A stretch of DNA of 64,000 nt from Mycocentrospora acerina (GCA_022701365.1 JAKUHH010000025.1:496001-560000), one strand, 5' to 3'. Numbered from the stretch's first letter, positions 47,228-59,700 are shown. Notes: a model not told the origin generated them from the sequence alone. Numbers and translations are program-made.

Positions 47228-50136
47228 TTACACCCGCAAAACCCACAACAGTAGTAAAATATCCAACGCAAAGACCGCTGCAACGAATGCCGAGACAGCA
47301 CTTCTGTGCACCCATCCCAATACATCCCTCCGCGTGCGCATACTAATCACCGCAACAATGCATAACATGAGCGTACACACGGTGCCAAACACGACTCCCA
47401 CGTCAACAAGACCCCGCTCTTTCCTTCGACTCGTTACGGTCATCAGACAAAGCATGAAATCAATAACCATGGCCGTGGCAATACACGTCGAGTAAAAGCG
47501 GAACTTGGTCATCTCAACATTGTGCTGCCGGGTTTGCAACTCTGATAGCAGCGTTCGCCGCTCCTGCAGAGCTTCCGCGTCACGATGAGGATCCCGCAAC
47601 GAACGAAAGAGGCCGCTGAAATAACTCCCATGCGACGCCTTCCGATTGTTGGAAGAAATCGTTCCGTATTCTCTGGGGGTTTGCACGGGCGATTCGTCTG
47701 TTGACTCTTCCCCGTCATCCGTCGTCGCCGCATCGTCGGCCGCGGAGTGTGGCGAAGCTTCCTCTTTTCCATCGCGCATGCCAAACAATCTCTTCGTAAA
47801 CCTCACCCATGCTTCCAACATCTCCTGACCAGGAAATGTCACCGTAGCATTGGGATCAATGTAGATATAGTATCCCTCTTCTTCGTCTTCGGGATGATCG
47901 TACTCATTCCAGTAGCGTTGATTTGGTTCAACATCCGCGTGGCTAATCGGTGGAGGGTATTCTGAATATGGCTTGCGGCTCTTCTTTCGGAAAGCTTGCA
48001 GCGACGGCGGGTCTACAAACTCTTGCACCAACGTCGCAGAAGAGTCTTCTGCACGCGAGAATAGAGGACTCGATTGCCCATCAACAGACGTATTGGATGC
48101 TGACCCAAGGGCAGATGAGCCACACTGAGAGCCGCTGTGACTACTTCTGGCTTGACGGCTACGCTTTGATGCCAGTTCAGGTAACTTTCGAATGTCCTTG
48201 TCCAGCAGAGGCATCTGCATCAAGTTAGATACTAATTTAGAGCATAATATTAACCAGACGAGAAATCCAGCCTCATTTCAACACGCCGTCTACTCTCCTA
48301 GCACACGAGCTATTGGATGCCGTATCTCACGAAAAACGAGCAGAAATCTTTCGACTTACCCAAACAGGTGCTGTCATGGAATTCGGCTTGCAGCACGTCC
48401 ACACGGCATGCGTCTCCAGGGAGAACCCACGAACGCGTTCAACCTAGGGGTGTTAGAAAACAAAACATGACCAGACTGACGGAATATGCATACCAAGTGG
48501 CTTTTGTCCAAAACCGGAATGAGCGATGTGGCTTGGCCGCCTTCACGACGAACTTCGAGAATCGCATGAGGGAACTCAGTCGACCTAGATTTTGCTGCTA
48601 GGGCCCAATCGTCCTTGCCCAAATCCCTGTGCAGTGATTCTTTCATAATCACGTCTCTGTCCAAGGTCGCCCAGCTTCCTCTGGTGTAGTTGTTATTGAG
48701 TCCTACAAATCTCGTACGTTTTGAGACAACCCCGGCAATGGGCTTAATCTCTTTGTGTTCTGTCAGCCATTGTCGAATGGGAGATGGATCTTGTATGCCA
48801 TTAGCGGCTGATCTCGCCCGATTCTCTAGTATGTCCTGGTTGGAGATTTCAGTCGACGTGTCTAAAAATGTTTCTACAAAGTTGCGCTTCAGCCTTGCCG
48901 TTTTGACACTTTCCAACGATTGTTTTTGAACATCAGTACCAGTGCAAATAATCACTGCTGCATCGCTAGAAGAGACACATCGCACATTGCCAGCAGCTTT
49001 AATTCCAAGGTTTCCCTTTGTAGCCTCACTCGAGCCTATCGTGCTTGCGTTTTGCTTCATAGCAAAAGCTTCTGCATAGTCCAAAACAACAAGACTAGTG
49101 TTATCATCTTTTTCAGGGTATTTATCAGAGCTTGTGGTACCCGAGGACTGACGGCGGCGGTTTGTTGCTTTGGCACGATTCTTTCGGGAGCGGATTTTTT
49201 TGCTGCCAGTGAACAGGCGCATGTGCTGGTGTAGGATGACCCGGACCTGATCAACATTCTCAGGATGTATCCAATACGTTGCTTTGCTTCCATCATCACC
49301 TAGGGGGACTGAGGACAATGCTAGGTCAAGATCTAATGTATCTCCATGTGCGACGATATTGGAAAGGCGCGCAGCGGACGATTTGACATTGGAGCTCTCC
49401 TTTTGAGATGTAGACGCGCCATCGTTGTCAAAGATTGAGCGAAGAGCATCGAGAACATCAATGTATTGATCGAGCAGGTATCCTAGGTTCAGCTGAAAGA
49501 GACTGTCCGGGCGGCTACTGATTTCTCTTTGGAAAGTATAGTCAAACTCTCGGTCCTTTGTCCAACGCCTGTATTTCTTCAGTATCTTTGTGAAGCCTGT
49601 TCGTTGGGCTATTTGAAACCGTGAAAGCGAGCGTATCTCTTCAGCGATTCTGTTTCATGTTAGCGACTAGACATCGGCAGCATTCAGCTTGGTGTTGATC
49701 ACATACCGGGCTACATCCGCATCAATCTTTGCATATCTCTCCACTGTTCTAACAGGAAGCCGGGCACCCGGCGCATCACCAGGTCGCTTTGCGCGCAGCT
49801 GGTCCAGGGTATTGCTTATGTGATCTAGCCGCCTTTCGATCTCCCCGCTTTTACTTCGCACGAATAGATTGATGCGATCATGCTGTACCTGTAGGACTTT
49901 CAAAAAAGTATCGCCAAATGCTCTTTCGCTGGTCCCGCCCTGGCCTGGAATAGATACGGCTCGATTCGTGCCAGGTGTGGTGTGGTGCTTGATAAGATCT
50001 TTGAGGTAGTCGTAGTCGATGTTGTCTGGAGTGTATTGTTATTAGCCTCGAATCAAATGTTGACAGTATGACGGCGCTACTCACAGTGACCCCATTCCGG
50101 AATTGACCTTTGGCGCAAAGTGTCGCCGTACTTCAT
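47228..50136 (-). CDS. VTC5: SPX-VTC-DUF202 protein, VTC5-like
   Basis: Accessory subunit of the vacuolar transporter chaperone complex, which makes polyphosphate. Exons 50136-50085, 50025-49707, 49649-48494, 48443-48360 and 48214-47228 give 865 aa, close to yeast Vtc5 (869). The SPX domain starts MKYGDTLRQRSIPEWGHYNI, then DYDYLKDLIKHH, and its basic inositol-pyrophosphate helix is RFQIAQRTGFTKILKKYRRW. The VTC-like region has TYWIHPENVDQVRVIL and later WALAAKS, EFPHAILEVRREGG and KSHLVERVRGFSLETHAVW. The RxRWYG strand of catalytic Vtc4 is not present, so it is probably non-catalytic. The C-terminal DUF202 part has three membrane segments (ATAMVIDFMLCLMTV, GTVCTLMLCIVAVISM, AAVFALDILLLLWVL). 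A catalytic VTC subunit is unlikely. Confidence 0.82.
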
Positions 50137-52038
50137 ATCCTGTAGTAAAGTATGGAGAGGAAGTGTAGGACTTCAATTGAGAGTAGGAAGGTTGTTGCGT
50201 GTCGTTGCACAATGGGAGCGAGGGAACTGCGGGTGAGTTAGATAAGGAAAGGCCATTGTGATGCGCCCGATAGATTGCAGGTTCCGGGGCTTCCCCGCGT
50301 AAACCTGATGCTCCAAGAAACCGGCGCGTTCATGGATCGAAAAAATGCATGTGACGGAGAACTCACCGTTTACTACGACTGGGTGGTAAAGAGAATGCGC
50401 GAGGTAATACGGAGTGTAAGAGCCGTACGCCGAAATGTTGTTGACGGGTGACGTAAACGCGGGACGGTTTGTTTCGGGCAAAAGACTGGCTGTGCAAACA
50501 AAAGAGGGAATCAAATAACGAGAGAGGATGGCGACACGTGCGCTTACATACAATTGAGTTTGCGGTAAAGGGTATCCAGTTGTTGACGGGACGAAGGAAT
50601 AAGTGACATCGGTCAATGCTCGTAACTGGTTTCATGGAGCCGCAGCGGCGCCAACCCAGGTTCCAAGGTTCTTGTTGCACATGCATGAACCGCCCGCGGA
50701 GATCAATACCGATTTTGGCCGTGGCTTGGCGATGGACAACTATTTGGGCAGATTTTATAAAATGTATTGCTACGATTGTTTTTTTTTTCGTGAATTGATT
50801 ATGATCATGCACGAGTAATTTGAGGATTTCCTGCGTCTGTTTGGTGAACGCATTGACACTCCCGGGAAAGCCACGTTCAGTGCCCGAGGGTTTGCAGATT
50901 TTTACGCCCATACGAAGATTGCCATAGACGTCTGCAAGCCGGAGAAGGATTCAGGAGTTGGACGCTTGCTTACGGAGACAATCCTTCAGCTGGTACACTT
51001 ATAATTTATGGGTATTTTGCAAAAGATAGCAAGCCGTCATGCCTGTAGAAGTAACCTTGTAGAAGCAATCTTCCCCTCATAGCCTGAACACAGGGCGCGC
51101 GCCACCAATAGATTCATGAAGTGTTCATGTAGTACTCAGGTGCAATTGAAGTTGTACAACATATAAAAAGTATCTCTAGCAACTCGAATAACAATGTGTA
51201 TGCTTGATCTTGACAGCCCTTGCATTGCCCCACAGCGCTATTCGTCCCAACAAAATTGTGGTCCCCGTAGCTGCACGTGAATCTTCTCCCGGGTGGGGGG
51301 TGCCACACCAAACCACACCAGGGTAATGCATACGGATCTGAATGTGGATCCTGGGGCACACCAACTACATGCGATCCAAGGTACAAAGAGTCAAGTTTCA
51401 GTTGTGAGAAACACAAGGGACAAAATGGATGGTGTGCTGCAAAAAGACATGAACAAGTCAATGCATGGTATAGTGGAGTGCAAGAAAAGAACTTGAGTGT
51501 TTCAAGTCAATAAACAAAATATACAAAATGACCAGATCTACCATGATGCAATGCGGTCTTTGCTTTGAAGAACTCCACAAAAGAAACAATCAAGCAACCG
51601 AAGGCTTCGCGGGATCACCAATGCTTTTCCGGCACATTTGCCAGGATGTCGTGTGCCTACCTGCCAGAATCGCTCTAGCCTATGCAGTGGCTAAGCTGAC
51701 CAAAACATGCATGAACATTAATTCGATTGGTTCCGTTGGAATTCCCACTTTGAGCAGGTTTACAGTAATCGAGACACGCTTTAGGATGTGCAAATGCGGG
51801 CCTCCAGGGGTATCGACAGATCTAGAAATCTCAGAAAAAGTGGACAAAATATATTTAGGATTCAAGTAGAAAGCCAATGAATCGTTCTCAGTGACATGCT
51901 GCATTGCCTGACTTGCTCAGAGACGAATTAAGTAAATCGCCCTTTTAAACACCATATCAAAATTGGCCGTATACACATATCATTTCACCTGAACATTCTA
52001 GTTTTCCATGAATATCCCCATGAGCTAACCACAAGCGT
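50137..52038. other. 1.9 kb intergenic region
   Basis: VTC5-like promoter and the 3' flank of ILV6. The minus-strand frame at 51114-51461 is Cys-rich but has no signal peptide or family. Nothing supported. Confidence 0.45.
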
Positions 52039-53080
52039 TTAGCCAGGAGGAAGCAAGCTGCTGTCAACCACGTCTTCAGCGTCCTTTTGGTCGACTTCCT
52101 CCGTTCCGTGGATTGGGGAGCGGGGTAGAGCCATGAGACCTACACGGTGATCAGCAAAGAAACCCTTGGTCACGGGAAAAAGTAAATTTGTACTGACCTG
52201 TGCGAGCAGACTCCAAGATACCAAAAGGAGCAATGAGTTTCATGAATGAATCGATTCTATTGGGCTTTGCCGAGACTTCCACAATGCAATTGTTTGTGCT
52301 AATGTCTAGCACTTTTCCTCCAAATTGGTGGCACATGAATGTGATGGCGCGCAGATGCTCGGACTTGTGTCGTAGCGCTTGGCTGACGGGGAGGTTACTT
52401 GGGTGGTAGTCTTTCTTCAGCGACTCTCGGGCAGCCTCCTCGGCATACGCGTTGCGCTCCTCTTCTGTCCACTCATCCATGTTCAAGCCCTCTTCCTCCT
52501 CGGGTGACTGGGCCATCTCACGGTGATGAGCAAGCAGCTCCTCAAAGTACTCGGGGCCCAGAATGGAAATCTTGGCAAGCAACAGCTCGCGCTGGACGAG
52601 GGGAGACTGCGTGTAGTCGAGCACTGCCCAGACGGGGACGAGGTCCTCGAGCTGGCGACGTGCCTGCTCGACGACGCCGTCCTGGCCCTGCAGCACAATG
52701 GTCATGCGGGAGAGGTCATCGACCTCGGTATTGCAGACGACCAAGCTGTCGATGTTGAAGCCGCGGGCAGCCAGGATTCCTGAGACGCGAGAGAGCACAC
52801 CAGGCTCATTCTGCACCAGGCAATTGAGGATGTGGCGTTTTGGCGGGGCTTGAGATGGGAGAGGGGTCTCGTAGAGGATGCTGCTGACGGCGGCTGGGGC
52901 AGACCAGGAGGGAGGGCGGTCTTCGGTGGGCAGAGGCGCAATGCGGCGGTGCAGGGCCTTGTATGCTATCGCCTGGGTGGAGGAGCTCGATGCGCGCTGC
53001 TGCTGGCGCACGGCGCTGGTGCATGGGCGGGCAAGCAGGCTGCGCAGAGGCAGGGCTTGGACGGCGCGGCGCGTTGCCAT
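52039..53080 (-). CDS. ILV6: Acetolactate synthase regulatory subunit
   Basis: Regulatory subunit of mitochondrial acetolactate synthase, the first step of valine and isoleucine synthesis; it confers valine feedback inhibition. Exons 53080-52198 and 52139-52039 give 327 aa. A basic Arg/Ser-rich presequence (start MATRRAVQALPLRSLLARPC) precedes the ACT domain: RHILNCLVQNEPGVLSRVSG (~80-99), then ARGFNIDSLVVCNTEVDDLS. The second half is the ALS_ss C-terminal domain (ITFMCHQFGGKVLDISTNN, then VEVSAKPNRIDSFMKLIAPF). The acidic linker EEEEGLNMDEWTEEERNAY is typical of fungal Ilv6. The intron (52140-52197) separates the last 33 residues. Start chosen at the ATG before the presequence; the frame is open further upstream. 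Confidence 0.95.
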
Positions 53081-53433
53081 TGTGGGAGAGGCAGAGGCAG
53101 TCTCAGCACCCGGCACAGGCAAGCAATTGGGGATGGAGGCTGGCGGTGGGCGTGATGATGGAAGAGGGAAGAGGGAACAAGGAAGAAGGCGAAGAGAGCA
53201 GCGAGAAACGACGAGTGCGGAGGTGCCCAGCTGCCCCAGGATGTGAATTGGTGCCGTTCGGAATTTGTGACTGGCTCCCCGATCATCGGCAGCCAGGCGC
53301 AACCGCGGCCCTGGCCTTGGCACGGGCCCTGCTTTTCCTGTGCTCGTCTAGCTCGTCTATTCATTCCAGCACGTCCAGCCCTCCGCTCGACTCCCACCTG
53401 CACACGCTGCCCCCGACCACCACCGCGCGCACC
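53081..53433. promoter_or_regulatory. Divergent promoter, ILV6/KHDC4-like
   Basis: 353 bases between two start codons, GC-rich, with a C-rich leader before the KH gene. No Gcn4 site (TGACTCA) is visible. Confidence 0.45.
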
Positions 53434-55501
53434 ATGTCTGACGAACGCCGCCCACGATCGCGCTTTGACAGCGAAGAGCCTGAGCGCCCCGTCCGCTCGC
53501 GCTTCGACACGGATCGCCGCTCCAGGTCGCCGTCGAGGAGAGAGTCCGAGTCGCATCGTGCGCGCAGCCCTGTTGCTCGCGACTCTCGCGAGGGCTCCGA
53601 CGCCCCCTCGGCCTCGGCGACTGGCGGAACCAAGAACAAGGCGGCAGCGGCGGCGGCAGCGGCGGCGGCGAGGATCAACGCGCAGATTCAAGCGAAGAAG
53701 GGCATCCAGCATGTCGACGTGCCGCCCATTCGCTCTGTAAGCCTTGGCCCACGCGCGGCTTCGCCCACGCACACTGCTGACAGGACCCTCCAGGCGCCGA
53801 CTCCTCCCCCCATGCCCAAGTCGCCCAATCTCAAGTCGGGCCAGGCCATCGCCGGCGAGACGTACCAGCAGGATGGAGACTTTATCAAGGACATTGAAAT
53901 CAATGATCTGCGCAATCGCTACACACTGACCAAGGGAGCAACTCAGAAACAGGTAAATCAAACTTTTGTCGTTCACTGATGCGCCAGGATCTGGTCCTCT
54001 CTCTGCAGTTGCGGCACTGTTCTTCTAGACGGTGCCGCAAGGCTGGAGACGGGCCCCTCTGTTTGCGCGACTCTCTTCGCCGAGAGTTGGAGCTCACTTG
54101 ATCTTCTAGCAGCCCCACCCCCCATTTATTATATGCTGACCCCGTTGTGACATCCAGATCAAAGACGAAACAGGCGCCGGTACGCACACCCCGAGACATA
54201 TTGACTTTCACCGTTTTAGTACAGTCTGCTTATACATGCGCAAGATGTCACAACGCGAGGCGAATACTACCCTGACAAGAACATGGCCACTGTTGTTGTG
54301 AGTTGGACCAATGGCCCTCGTCACGGGCGCAGCTAACGTCGTATACAGAACCCACCTCTCTACCTCCGTGTCACCAGCACGTCCAAGGAAGGCCTTGAAA
54401 AGGCCGTCAAGATGATTGAAGAGATGATGACACAGGACCTCCCCAACCTCGTTGACGAGCGTCGCTTCCGCCGCCGTGAACCCGAAAACTTTGAGCGTGA
54501 TGAATTTGGACGCGTATGTTTCCCAAACCTCTCGTACACCGACGTAGCGCTGACACAACACAGCGCAAATGGCCCGAAGAGAAAATTTACGTAGGTCTTG
54601 AGCCCATTAGCGGTTTTAACTTGCGAGCTCAGGTTGTTGGTCGCGGAGGCGACAACGTCAAGTACATTCAGCAAGAGACTAGCTGCAAGGTCCAAATCAA
54701 AGGCCGAGGCTCAGGCTTCATGGAGCCACAGAGCGGCCAGGAGAGCGAGGAGCCCATGTACCTCCACATAGCGTTCGTGCATTCTACCCTTTTCTCGCCA
54801 TCCTTGCTAACTGTCCATAGCGGACCTCGTCCTGAAGGTGTGGCACGCGCGAAGCAGCTTGTCGATGAGCTCCTCGAAAAGGTAAAGGGTGACTACCAAG
54901 CATTCAAGGACCGCCCACCGCCAAATCGGTTCGGCGACCGAGATAGCTACTCAGGCGGTCGGCCAGGGTACGGAGACCGCGGAGATCGCGGAGACCGTGG
55001 AGACCGTGGAGACCGTGATCGAAGCCAGAGCTACGGCTATGGGGGCGCAGGAGGTTACGGAGGCGGTCATGGAGGGCAAGCCGGATATGGCGCCCAGAAC
55101 GATGTCAAGTCGCCCATTGCGCCTGCGGATCAGAACGCTCAGGCAGCCGACTACAACGCTCAGTATGCACAGTGGGCCGCTTACTATGCTCAGAACCCTA
55201 GCGAAGACCCATACGCCGCGTATGGTGGTTTCCAAACAGTCATGGCTCAGTATACACAGGGATACGGCCAGTACTATGGTCAAGGTTATGGTCAAACACA
55301 GTCTCCTGCACCTGGCGCTGGAGCTGGAGCACCACCGCCACCTCCCCCTTCAGAGCCTGCTCCGTCAGGCTACGGGGCTGCCCCTCCGCCACCACCACCT
55401 GCTGGGTCGCCTTCGGGTGGCTACAGTGCGGTATGTACTGCCTGGTTGGTCGTTTGACATGAACTAACTTCGAGCAGGTTCCGCCACCGCCTGGTTTGTA
55501 A
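53434..55501 (+). CDS. KH-domain RNA-binding protein, KHDC4 (BLOM7)-like
   Basis: Likely splicing-associated RNA-binding protein. Eight exons: 53434-53736, 53794-53952, 54158-54179, 54245-54297, 54349-54513, 54564-54772, 54821-55430 and 55478-55501, for 514 aa. An Arg/Ser-rich N-terminus (~1-50) and an Ala run precede KGIQHVDVPPIRS. The first KH-like segment is DIEINDLRNRYTLTKGATQK, IKDETGADVTTRGEYYPD, NPPLYLRVTSTSKEGLEKAV. The second is KIYVGLEPISGFNLRAQVVG, GRGGDNVKYIQQETSCKVQI. The C-terminus is Gly/Arg/Tyr/Gln- then Pro-rich (GDRGDRGDRGDRGDRD, PPPPPPSEPAP). Exon 3 is only 22 nt. Intron 53737-53793 is 57 nt without a stop, so retention would keep the frame. The 3' end PPPPGL resembles SF1/WW-ligand tails. 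Confidence 0.82.
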
Positions 55502-56137
55502 GTCTCTTGAAGCGTTTGAACTTTGTGCACTGAACACAGGCTTTGCCAAACGTGCCTTCTTCACTTGACACATGTTCGAGTATCCTTGCAGTAGATACTC
55601 AATGCTCCGGCTCGATCTGAGCTCAGCTGTGCGGTAAGAGCAGTATTTCTTGACACAATCTCAGACATGTGCTGGCTTGAAGTCGCCCCTTGCGACGTGT
55701 TCACTCATGCCTTGGTACCACTTCGAGTTAGTTACACAGTGTGGATCAACTCATCCATCGCAACGGCCTTGCGTGTGAATTGATAAATTCGAGGCAGAAT
55801 AGTTCGGAGATGAATTCGATTATTAAATTCCGCACTACTTCCATCACTTGCAGTTGTCTTGACGTACATGATTGTCCAACAGTGCATATATGAACAATAT
55901 ACTTTTCATTTGTATGCATGGAAATTCTTTGATTGAAAGTAGCAATTATCCTTGAGCAATTATACCTGCTTACCTAACGTGGATGACTTCCAGCTGTAAT
56001 TCAATTGGGCAAGGAGCTGCAGGGGTTCTCCAGAGTTCGGTTGTCGAGCGCCGCGGACCGATCTCGCTCGCTCCTGGTCGTTGTGACATTTTTGTGCCAT
56101 GCGCCTCTGACTTTGACGTCTCCGACAAGATTTCAAG
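55502..56137. other. Intergenic
   Basis: 0.6 kb between two plus-strand genes, AT-rich in the centre. Nothing recognised. Confidence 0.5.
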
Positions 56138-59100
56138 ATGCGGTCGCAAATACTTCGAGCTGGCCAGGCTGCCAACTGCAGAGTAAGTATTTCAATGCCC
56201 CATTGCAAATTTTCCAATAGTCATAATCTACAATCGCACACACCAAAACAGCACCTCCACTTCGTAAATCACCAGAGTTGACTGACCTCGTAAAAGCCTC
56301 ACCTCGTTTCCTCCCTCCGCAACCCCCATCCCCTCTCACGGAGAACCCCCGCCACAACGCACGACGTCCCCTCAGCCCGCAATGTCGACCTCGCATCCCG
56401 CACGCCCCCATACCCCAAGCTGCTCTCGCGCCTGTCTGAAGTGCGTCGCGTGCTGGGCTCGTCACGACACTTGACGCTCGCAGAGAAGATTCTGTACTCG
56501 CATCTTGAGAGCCCCGAAGAGTCTCTGCTCGAGAATACAAACGGCGGGCGGGATGTGCGGGGTCAAGCTAATCTGAAGCTCAAGCCTGATCGCGTGGCGA
56601 TGCAGGATGCGAGTGCGCAGATGGCGCTGCTGCAGTTTATGAGCTGTGGACTGGCAAAGACGGCGGTACCGGCCAGTATCCACTGCGACCATATGATCGT
56701 AGTATGTTCTTTCTGTGCCTTGAAGAGCAGTGAAAGCTGGGGAAAGCAACGCAGTGTATACTCTGCAATAGTCCCCTATGACACCTACACATCAAATCAC
56801 TCTCAAGAAGTGCAGATGGATGTAGAAGGTTGGAGAATACAACCGCGTTTTGCAGCAACAAAATCAGCTGCAAAGGTGGTTGGAGTCATAAACCTATGGT
56901 TGCTTTTTCTTAGCTTTTGCCGCATCCTTCGAGCCTGCCCAACAGGGCGAACATATTATATTGAACATTACACTAACAATGTAATAGGGAGAAACCGGCG
57001 CGGATGCAGATCTGCCTGCATCGATTAAAAACAACAAGGAGGTTTTTGACTTTTTGGAGTCGGCGGCCAAGAAGTATGGTATTGAGTTCTGGCCACCTGG
57101 TGCGGGAATCATCCACCAGTCTGTGCTAGAGAACTACTCTGCTCCTGGCCTGATGATGTTGGGTACCGACAGCCACTCGCCAAATGCTGGAGGTCTCGGA
57201 GCTATCGTCATTGGTGTTGGTGGCGCTGATGCTGTAGATGCTCTTGTGGATGCGCCATGGGAGTTGAAGGCGCCCAAGATCCTAGGTGTCAAGCTTACTG
57301 GCGAACTCAGTGGATGGGCTTCTCCAAAAGATGTTATTCTGAGTCTGGCTGGCCAGCTCACTGTTCGCGTACGCAGCAACCATCTCTCAGGTCGTCTCCG
57401 ACTAACAATTGCTCTAGGGAGGTACTGGATATATCATCGAATACTTTGGACCTGGTGTTCAAACATTGAGCTGCACTGGAATGGCTACAATTTGCAACAT
57501 GGTTTGTATTCTCCTTACTGCCTCCTTTGAATCAGCTAACAACTTCCAAAGGGCGCTGAAGTCGGCGCGACAACCTCCCTCTTCCCCTTCTCTCCGGCGC
57601 ACATTCCCTACCTCAACGCAACACATCGCGGACCAATTGCCCAAGCAGCCGCGGACATTGCGAAACTGCCCATGGACCGCAATCTTCTGCGCGCTGACCC
57701 CGAAGCCGTTTACGACAAGGTCATCGAAATCAACCTCTCCGAACTCGAACCTCATATCAACGGACCCTTTACCCCTGACTTCTCGACCCCCTTGTCAAAG
57801 TTCAAGTCTGTAGTGGAAGAGAAGGACTGGCCCAGGACTTTTGGCGCAGGCCTGATTGGCAGCTGCACAAACAGCTCGTACCAAGACATGACCCGATCTG
57901 AAGAGCTGGTCAAGCAAGCTTCGGCTGCTGGCCTCAAGCCCAAGGCAGACTTCTTTATTACACCAGGGAGTGAGCAAATACGCGCAACTTTAGACCGTGA
58001 CGATACTCTCTCGACGTTCGCTGCTGCGGGTGGTGTTATTCTGGCCAACGCCTGCGGAGTAAGTGGACACGCAAGAGCAACACCATCTGACAGAACATGT
58101 GCTGACACAATGAACAGCCTTGCATCGGACAGTGGACGCGTACCGACGACACCAAGAAGGGCGAGGCTAACGCTATTCTGACCTCGTACAACCGCAACTT
58201 TCCCGGCCGCAATGATGGAAACCGTGCAACGATGAACTTCCTCGCGTCCCCTGAGCTCATCACTGCTATGGCGTACTCTGGTGAGACGACTTTCAACCCC
58301 ATGACGGACAGCATTCCCACGCCCTCTGGCACACTCTTCAAGTTTTCCCCGCCAAAGGGCTCAGACCTCCCATCGGCCGGCTTCGCAACAGGAAACCCAG
58401 ACTTCCTCCCCACACCTGGCGTGCCCGACCCTTCTGTAGACGTCCTCGTCGACCCGTCGTCGACCCGCCTCGCCCTCCTCGACCCCTTCCCGCCATTCCC
58501 CTCGACTGAGTTCACATCCCTCCGCGTGCTCTACAAAGTCAAGGGGCAATGCACAACAGACACCATCTCGGCTGCGGGCCCATGGCTCAAGTACAAGGGC
58601 CACCTCCCCAACATTAGCGAAAACACGCTCATCGGCGCCGTTAACGCGGCCACGGACGAGGTAAACGTCGCGTATGACACGGACGGCACCAAATCCGGCA
58701 TTCCCGAGCTTGCCAAGCGCTGGCGCGACGCCGGCCACGAGTGGCTCGTCGTCGCCGAGCACAACTACGGCGAGGGTTCTGCGCGCGAACACGCCGCCCT
58801 CCAGCCGCGCTACCTCGGCGGGCGCATCATCCTGGCCAAATCCTTTGCCCGCATCCACGAGACCAACCTCAAGAAGCAGGGCATCGTCCCGCTGACGTTT
58901 GCCAACGAAGCCGACTACGACGTGCTGAATGCGTGCGACGAGGTGGCCACCCGCGGGCTGCTGGACGTGCTCAAGAGCGGCGGCAAGGGCGAGGTGGAGC
59001 TGGTGGTTAAAAAGGACGGCGTGGAGAAGGTCATCAAGACGAAGCACACGCTGAGTAAGGACCAGTCTGGCTTTGTGCTCGCGGGCAGTGCGCTGAATCT

Positions 59101-59149
59101 TTTGGCGCTGAAGGGGAGGGCGGGCAAGGGGGAGGAGGTAGTTGTTTAG
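56138..59149 (+). CDS. ACO2: Mitochondrial aconitase/homocitrate dehydratase, Aco2 type
   Basis: [4Fe-4S] hydro-lyase. Yeast Aco2 mainly dehydrates homocitrate in lysine synthesis. Exons 56138-56182, 56297-56701, 56988-57368, 57418-57501, 57552-58058 and 58118-59149 give 817 aa. A short presequence exon (MRSQILRAGQAANCR) is spliced to a basic linker. Aco2-type sequence: TLAEKILYSHLESPEESLLE, PDRVAMQDASAQMALLQFMS, SAPGLMMLGTDSHSPNAGG. Cluster cysteines lie in GLIGSCTNSSYQDM and ANACGPCIGQW; the latter is split by an intron between CG and PC. The swivel domain has HNYGEGSAREHAALQPRYLG and SFARIHETNLKKQG. One oddity is CTTDTISAAGPWLKY, where the family has TTDHIS. Exon 2's acceptor is AAAAG at 56296, the only one after the upstream stop that keeps frame. 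The second intron (286 nt) is long. Confidence 0.92.
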
Positions 59150-59497
59150 TTGGTTGGTTATGTAAGGGGGCTAGCTGAGCTGCGTAGAGCGATTAGACTA
59201 GATGGGATGGGACGAGATGAGGTGAGATGAGATGAAATGAGAGTAAATCATGTTAGACAGAGAGAAATGGTGAATGAATTTATGCAACCAAAACAAGAAA
59301 AAGACGTATTTGTTTGCATGCAATAAAAAAACTCAAGCAACATGGAAGGAAGGAAGGTAGGTAGGCAGGTGGGGAGTGGAGAGGGAGTGAGTGAGAGTGA
59401 GAGTGAGAAGTGATGTGAATGACTTTCTCTCCCTCTCTCTGTGATGTGTTTATTCGACTTCCTCCCAACACTCCCTGCTCTCTTAATCATCCATAAC

Positions 59498-59532
59498 AAT
59501 ATCAACATTAATATCAATATCAACATCAATAC
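59498..59532. repeat. Imperfect ATCAAY hexanucleotide repeat
   Basis: About six units alternating ATCAAC, ATTAAT and ATCAAT. Confidence 0.75.
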
Positions 59533-59674
59533 CACACCCATTTCTCAAATCAACAATATCCACGCGTCTGTCTCTGCTGTACCCTCATCTCTCCAATTCC
59601 ATCCATGCATCCATACGGCCCACACTCGCAACACGTGTCAATCGTATTACATGGACAGCCTGCTCTCTCCATAT

Positions 59675-59700
59675 CCTTGTCCTTGTCCTTGTCCTTGTCC
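59675..59700. repeat. CCTTGT hexanucleotide repeat
   Basis: Four perfect copies plus two bases. Confidence 0.95.

Noticed and set aside
51114..51461. Possible small cysteine-rich secreted protein
   Set aside because: It has no signal peptide at its N-terminus, no ATG-supported context and no family, so it was left as intergenic.
52963..53979. Long overlapping frames on both strands
   Set aside because: They are shadows of the ILV6 5' region and the KHDC4-like first exons, caused by Arg/Ser-rich GC-rich sequence.
58361..59047. Minus-strand frame of 228 codons inside ACO2
   Set aside because: It is antisense of a strongly conserved coding exon.
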